A stretch of DNA of 64,000 bases, taken from NCBI RefSeq assembly GCF_965363235.1, contig NC_134843.1, positions 66,007,865 through 66,071,864 of the forward strand, in the 5' to 3' direction. The notes below the pieces were generated by a model. The model was given only the letters and a program-made list of their open reading frames with translations, was not told the origin of the DNA and made no database searches. This DNA is from Mytilus galloprovincialis. Lineage: Eukaryota; Mollusca; Bivalvia; Mytilida; Mytilidae. Shown here in pieces: positions 58,540 to 64,000 of the stretch; positions within the stretch are counted from its first letter, which is position 1, and each line of letters opens with the position of its first letter. Made by a program: the position numbers and the translations under genes.

Positions 58540-59090
58540 GTAATGTATTTCATGTATATAAAAAAAACAAAGAGTAGTTACACTAAAGGAAATAGCCGTA
58601 CAAAAACACCGTAAATATACACTACAAAAACTGTACAACCAATACAATAAAACCTGTAATATCTACATTGATCATTTTGTATTTCTGTGATGTATACCCC
58701 ACATTCATGTATTCAAAATCTTAATGCAATTTATATAGCGTTGTCAGTTTATTTTCAATCTATCAGTTTGACTTCCGCCATGTCAATCTTCTCTGTCAAA
58801 ATGTTACAATTTGGTAAGCAGATTAGGCTATTAATCTTGTGTCTAATATATCTTGGATTTCGAAAACATTTTTTAATTGAGACACTCAGACACAGACATT
58901 TCGTATCGGTCAACCATTATTGATAAGATGAAACTGATTCAACTGTTCTACTCACATGGTTTTAAATCGGGGAGTTAGGATAGCTAAATGACACAAACGT
59001 ACTACCGGCATTCGTTTCTCACAAAATATTCTTTGTGTAAATTGTAGGAAATAATCAAAAATAATGTTTTTTTACTAATTTTTTTCACAG

Positions 59091-59127
59091 AGTTCTTCGT
59101 TGCAGGAGATGGATGGTACTGAAACAG
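59091..59127 (+). CDS. IgGFc-binding-type/PAN gene, 37-bp microexon
   Basis: Acceptor TTTTTTCACAG (ends 59090) and donor ACAG|GTTAGT bound 37 bases encoding SSLQEMDGTET plus one base. It enters in phase 0, as required by the main exon, and leaves in phase 1, as required by the terminal exon at 63127. It supplies a short acidic linker between the two domains. Confidence 0.65.
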
Positions 59128-59329
59128 GTTAGTTGATACATAGCATATTATTACAGTTCAGTCGCAATAACTGGGTATATAGGGGCGTAACATAAATACA
59201 TGTTGATAAATAACAAATGTATCGAGTACAACATGATAAACATACGTGTATAAAAAATAATCGTATGCACATAATGATTTAACAATGAAAAGAGTGAACA
59301 ATTCTACGAGGTACACTATCTGCTATAGT

Positions 59330-59530
59330 AAATAAAGGCAACAGTAGTATACCGCTGTTCAAAACTCATAATTCTATGGACAAAAAACAAAATCGGGGTA
59401 ACGTAAACTGAGGGAAACGCATTAAATATTAGAGGAGAACAACGACACAACATTAAAATGTAACACACACAGCAACGGAATAAGCATTAGACAAAATCCG
59501 ATGAGAATAACCAATATAGTAAACGTTTAT
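59330..59530 (+). repeat. Dispersed repeat M4, copy
   Basis: 'ggcaacagtagtataccgct', 'acaaaaaacaaaatcggggt' and 'gaggagaacaacgacacaac', all as in 25250. A tail piece ('catattcctgacttggtaca') recurs at 59798. Confidence 0.75.
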
Positions 59531-60224
59531 ATACCTAAAACATAGAGTTTCAGAAGAAAAAAGAATTCTAAATTAGGACTTTTTACAATGTATAGGTTAG
59601 AACCGATCCTATATTCTATCCACAATTGTAGATGCTATAAAAATCAATGTTCTTCAAAAGAAAAAAAAACACGTTATGCATACGTCACAAAAAGTAAAAT
59701 AACAATAACACTCAACTCCGAGGGTAATTCAAAACAGAAAGTCCCTAATCAAATGGCAAAATCAAAAGCTCAAACACATCAAACGAATGGATAACAACTG
59801 ACATATTCCTGACTTGGTACAGGCATTTTCGTATGTTGAAAATGATGGATTTGAATTGAATATGAATTTTCTTTGTATTCCTAACCGGAAGATTATACAG
59901 ACAGAAGAAGAAGTATACTAATTATGATAACACAGAATTATTTTCATTTAACTGTGTATTATTTGACGTAATGTTTTTCAAAGTTGATTTTTTTCTGATT
60001 TTTTACAACATGTCACAGCGGTATACTAGTTTTACCTTAATTATTCATCCCTTATTTTTATTAAGTTTGTATTTACATTGTATCTTAGATCAAATGTGTT
60101 CGTTCATTGTGTGTTAATTTGTATAACTACGTTTTTCGATTGAGTTAAGCCATTCAAATTGATATTTTATAGTGTGTCTTTCTATGTTGTGATGTTACAC
60201 TATTGTTTCAGATAAGGAAAACGG

Positions 60225-60545
60225 TTTGGTACCATTAAAACGTTTTCCCGCTACAATTGTTTGCACCTGTCCTAAGTTAGGAATCTGATGTTCAGTAGTT
60301 GTCGTTTGTTTGTGTGGTTCAAAAGTGTTTCTCGTTTCTCGTTTTTTATATAGATTAGACCGTTTGAATGGTTTTACACTTAGTCTAGTATTTTTTATGG
60401 CCCTTTATAGATTGCTGTTCGGTGTGAGCCATGGCTATGTGTTGAAGACCGTACCTATAATGGTTTACTTTTATAAATTGTGACTTTGATGGAGAGTTGC
60501 CTCATTTGCACTCAAACCACATATGTCTATATCTATTGTTATTAG
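60225..60545 (-). repeat. Dispersed repeat M1b, long copy
   Basis: 'cctgtcctaagttaggaatc', 'tagattagaccgtttgaatg', 'cggtgtgagccatggctatg'. Same family as 2325-2545. In the last intron of the IgGFc-binding-type gene. Confidence 0.7.
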
Positions 60546-60734
60546 TAAGTCGCGTGGAAATAATGTTATAAAATCTATTTTAATTGATTGAATTTTTAAA
60601 AACAAAGAGAAAAATACTAAAATTTAACAATTCGAGGAACAATTTTTTTTATTTCGAATGATTCTAATGAATAGAATACGTCTAGTTCTTTTCAAAAGGA
60701 CCATAAATTAAAATATAAATCAATTGCTTTAAAA

Positions 60735-61484
60735 AAGCAATTGTAGGGGGTCTTTCCCCCTGTAAAATTAATTGAATTGGGGGGGGGGTGTTTGTTTGTT
60801 TGTTTGTTTGTTTGTTTCTGTATGGGGTCTATATTATTGTTACCGGAGAAGTTTCATGTTTAGTTTGGAAAGTTTTTCTTTTATTTTAGGTACAGCGCGC
60901 GCGCCACATCACGTGACACGGGTTTATAATAACGAAAAGATAGTCTTTTTATTTCTTTTTAGGTGGGGACGTTAAACAGACAACATCTATAGAGATGGAA
61001 TGTACACAATGTAATTTCTTTTGTCATTGTAGGAAATTGACATTTTGATGACAGTTCACAAGTAGTGCATGTTTTGGATTTAATTGATCCGGTGTAACTT
61101 TAAAACACATTTATTGATTTTTTTCTGATAATGTACATTTTTCAGCACCTGTTTGTAACACAGATTAGTATTTCAAACTCGGAGCGGACATTTTATTGTA
61201 GGTTTTTACTGAGATTTACGGACCTAGCAAGCTATTTTTACGGCATTGCCATTTCTTTTCTCTAGGAAAAGCTTTGAGAGATATCTGCACCAAATTTTTT
61301 TATAAACGTTTAGTACATGTATGCCCTGCTGACTGCAAATTTTGAGATCGATTGTACTTGTAGTTTCAGAGAACATGTGGATTTTTTTTCAGAAGTGACG
61401 TAAGAACAATATTAAATTTCAATTTTTCTTGAATAATTGAGAGTTTGTTCCTTCAATAAACTGTCATGATTAAACAGTCATACA

Positions 61485-61517
<33 letters not shown>

Positions 61518-62364
61518 GTTGGTTGGTTGGTTGGTTGAAATTCAAACACACATAAAACTGTTTAAATAGTGCCAAAACCACATAATTTGATGACCTTGAC
61601 CTTTGACCTTGTAACCTTCGTCAAGGTCATTGCTCCACAAGGTCATTGCAAAAGACCCTATGGGTCAAGGACCTTTTGTTTAAGAGTTTTGCCTAAAAAT
61701 GGCCTTTTAAAAACCATCGATGGGAGTTATGTCCCTTACATGATGGTAAAATCAATATAGTCATAATGTAAAAAAAGTTGCCCCTTGAAGTACCAAGCAT
61801 TTTTCACTGCTTAATTTTTTTGTATCTATAACCGTTCAAGAGTTATAGGGAAATCAAAGACATATGAAAATCTAAAATATGACCTTGACCTTTGACCTTG
61901 ACCTAATTTTCTAAGTTAGGAATCAGGGGACTCAAATAAAAACATTCCAGGGTTATACGGTTAACGGTTTATGAGTTAAAAAAACATACCGACAAATTTA
62001 TTCCGAAAAGATAGATAACTCCTATAAAATTTCTTCGAATCGCTTCGATCCAAATACGCCAAAAATTACTGAGGATGTAACGAACAATTTTGTAAAATAA
62101 ATTTGTCATAATCTTTAACGGTTGCGAAGGAGATGCCATAACAAGGAAAACAGTGTTTGGGGAGATAACTCCTACAAAGAAAAGTATTCGTTTACGCAGG
62201 GTAAATTTCAAAAGCGCATAAACTGTTCGATATCATATACAAAATATCTAAGCGACATATTGCGAAACAAATGTTTATCGCAAGAACAAAATTAGGCGGA
62301 AGAAAAAAAAAAAATAATCAGAAGAAAAACAATAGGTCTTTCCACAGAAAAGTGGAAAGACCTA
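60735..62364 (+). mobile_element. Large non-autonomous element with terminal GTCTTTCC hairpins
   Basis: Left end has the hairpin AGGGGGtctttCCCCCT (near 60745); right end has a perfect one, AGGTCTTTCCAC-agaaaa-GTGGAAAGACCT, followed by AATTAG. Interior has a G-run with (GTTT)n at 60779-60817, (TTGA)n(TTGG)n at 61486-61537, and several 'gaccttgacctttgaccttg' motifs (61590-61900) as in tandem-core elements. No ORF. Likely pearl- or Helitron-like; borders approximate. Confidence 0.6.
61486..61537. repeat. (TTGA)n(TTGG)n compound microsatellite
   Basis: Roughly six TTGA units run into six TTGG units. Confidence 0.9.
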
Positions 62365-62800
62365 ATTAGCAGAAATAAACCTTGAATTTAAAAAGTTTAA
62401 CGACGGGATATTCATTGTAATCAACGAGATGGCATTGTGAAACCTATATGTCTACCGTTGAATGTACCAGTCAAATAGTTAAGGTATAAAACAAACAAAA
62501 TGGGATTGAACAAATCTGTTTTACTCCAAACAGAGTACTTGCATCGACAGGGTAAGCGTCAGTTGACATTTTACATAGTTAATCGAGTAGATTTGACACA
62601 CTTTTTTATTCTTAGAGACAGATGCCAAATATCTTTAGATATAACATAAAAAATTTTGAATTTGAATAAAATATTGAACTGATGCCATGACAAACATATT
62701 ATCGTCATAAAACTCACCTTTATTTTATATATAGATATATATATATATTTATCCATCGGATCACCAGCAATGATGGTGATACATGGCTGTGTACATTATG

Positions 62801-63020
62801 TATATACAACTCGTCTAAACATCAACCCAACAATGTTAGATCTGTTAATTTGCTTTCGCAAATTTTTTGTTCTTCCCTCGCCGGGATTCGAACCCATGCT
62901 AGTGAGATTTGGTGTCACGATATCTGTGTAGCATGGGTTCGAATCCCGGCGAGGGAAGAACAAAAATTTGCGAAAGCAAATTTACAGATCTAACATTGTT
63001 GGGTTGATGTTTAGACGAGT

Positions 63021-63030
<10 letters not shown>
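62801..63030. mobile_element. Foldback repeat with tRNA B-box motifs in both arms
   Basis: Arms of about 101 bp (62801-62901 and 62929-63030) are almost perfect inverse copies around a 27-bp centre. Each arm contains GGTTCGAATCC (plus strand 62936-62946; minus strand 62894-62884), the exact RNA polymerase III B-box sequence of tRNA T-arms, within 'catgggttcgaatcccggcg'. The outer arms end in TATATA tracts. No full tRNA cloverleaf can be drawn by eye. Probably a tRNA-derived dispersed repeat in head-to-head form. Confidence 0.85.

Positions 63031-63106
<76 letters not shown>
63020..63106. repeat. (TA)n(TG)n microsatellite
   Basis: About 32 TA then 11 TG units, at the right edge of the foldback and 20 bp before the terminal exon acceptor. 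Produces false Ile-Tyr/Thr-His ORFs. Confidence 0.9.
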
Positions 63107-63107
<1 letters not shown>

Positions 63108-63126
63108 TAATCTGACAATTTTGCAG

Positions 63127-63365
63127 GTCCCATGACAACTGCCTTGTTTCGTGTTGCAGCAGTGGATAAGAAGCCGTCTACAGCTTCAAAGATTACCTTC
63201 TATGTCAGTTCCTTCATTGAGTGTCATCTTTTATGCCGCCAATACAACAATTGCGCATTGGTGACATTTGAAAAAACACAAAATACATGCAAATTGTTCA
63301 CAATGTATGCCGCAAGCAGTGCTCTTGCCGAGGAACCTGGTGTTGTGATTTCCATAATTGCATGA
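63127..63365 (+). CDS. IgGFc-binding-type/PAN gene, terminal exon (PAN/apple-like domain)
   Basis: After acceptor GACAATTTTGCAG (ends 63126) the exon completes a glycine codon from the microexon and encodes PMTTALFRVAAVDKKPST.., SSFIECHLLCRQYNNCALVT, and NTCKLFTMYA.. to TGA at 63363-63365. The C..LC..NC..C-L pattern with four cysteines fits a PAN/apple-like module, a binding domain for proteins or sugars. Total coding length from 55983 is 548 residues. AATAAA at 63570-63575 is a likely poly(A) signal. The intron before it is 4 kb and full of repeats, and the TG tract near the acceptor may serve as its pyrimidine-poor branch region. Confidence 0.75.
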
Positions 63366-63569
63366 AATGAGAAAGAGTCTCTAAGTATGCTAAGTAAATA
63401 TCGTGTGTAAGACTTTGAATACAAAGAGAGTGTAAGTATTTTATCACTTGCACAAAATATTCACAGTTCCAAAAATCAGAAGTGAGCAATTATATATGAA
63501 AGTTTCAAAAATGATTAACACAAGGTCATGTTTTTTTGTATAATATTATATGTACTATGAATAAGTGGT

Positions 63570-63575
63570 AATAAA
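63570..63575 (+). terminator. AATAAA polyadenylation signal
   Basis: About 205 bases after the stop of the IgGFc-binding-type/PAN gene. Confidence 0.55.
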
Positions 63576-63639
63576 CTTTAAATCACTGACCGTGATTTTT
63601 TTCTTCCTTTGATATCAATTAGTGTACTTGCTAATCATT

Positions 63640-63780
63640 AGATTTGGGGACATCATGCAGATATATTTCGTCAGAATAAAAACGTCACGCCATTGCCAAA
63701 TAAATATTGCCAATAAATTTCTTCCTACACTGTGTGTCCACAATCTCCTTATTCCCTATTCTGTCGTTTTGGGAGTGTGT
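63640..63780 (+). repeat. Repeat shared with 48105-48255
   Basis: See the paired copy; 'cttcctacactgtgtgtcca' is the clearest shared part. The remaining 220 bp to the window end hold nothing recognised. Confidence 0.5.
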
Positions 63781-64000
63781 AAATAAAAAGTAATTGTAAA
63801 AATTAAAATGCCGTCAATTAAAAAAGGGTGAGAAATAAATTCAAAAAAAACATGTTACAGATTAATAATCTGATCTTCAGCCAATTGATCGGGTGTACTA
63901 ATTATTCTGTTCTTTTCGTCAAGTGTCATTTGGTCACTTAACCCTCACAAATGATAACTGTAAATCGTGAGGTGGATAAAATAAAACTCGATCGGGTTTG

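Noticed and set aside
62870-62960. Functional tRNA gene
   Set aside because: B-box present, but no A box, anticodon arm or full cloverleaf; the sequence is a palindrome.
62899-63138. 79-codon minus ORF
   Set aside because: Product of (TA)n(TG)n and the foldback repeat.

Overview
This window is AT-rich, repeat-laden eukaryotic DNA with spliced genes: GT-AG introns, phase-matched exon junctions, AATAAA signals and TATA boxes. The dispersed repeats are ones I recognise from marine mussels (genus Mytilus): the family containing GATTGCCAATGAGACAAC, the family with TGTAGACGAAACGCGCGTCT, and core-repeat 'pearl'/Helitron-like elements. The bivalve assignment rests on that recognition plus typical bivalve gene families (C-type lectin, PAN/apple, IgGFc-binding domain). 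The species call is inference.

Layout. 0-2.6 kb: repeats, a 21-bp minisatellite, and on the minus strand a terminal exon of a small cysteine-rich secreted peptide. 3.8-8.2 kb: a palindromic MITE, an uninterrupted DD37E Tc1/mariner-type transposase gene (minus), then a block of tandem-core repeats. 8.8-12.7 kb: a two-exon plus-strand gene for a PB1-domain, coiled-coil, zinc-cluster protein, with a foldback element in its intron. 15.1-18.6 kb: a Helitron-like element, then exon 2, exon 1 and promoter of cysteine-rich peptide gene A (minus). 20.7-22.2 kb: a three-level nest of transposons. 24.5-27.5 kb: the complete paralogue, gene B (minus), with three coding exons, a leader exon and a TATA box. 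28-37 kb: mostly empty or repeat-filled, with two large inverted-repeat elements. 37.2-40.7 kb: a minus-strand PAN/apple plus C-type lectin gene carrying two in-frame stops. 41.7-43.5 kb: a Penelope-like reverse-transcriptase remnant. 44-55 kb: minisatellites, hairpins and unrecognised ORFs. 56-63.4 kb: a plus-strand gene joining an IgGFc-binding-type domain to a C-terminal PAN/apple domain through a 37-bp microexon.

The recognisable genes mostly encode secreted, disulfide-rich or carbohydrate/mucus-binding proteins of kinds that are expanded in bivalves and often linked to immunity or secretion. The gene models were built by hand from splice-site and phase agreement. The main open points are whether the exon at 1.7 kb belongs to gene A across a 14.5-kb intron, where the IgGFc-binding gene starts, and whether the lectin is a fixed pseudogene or a loss-of-function allele.
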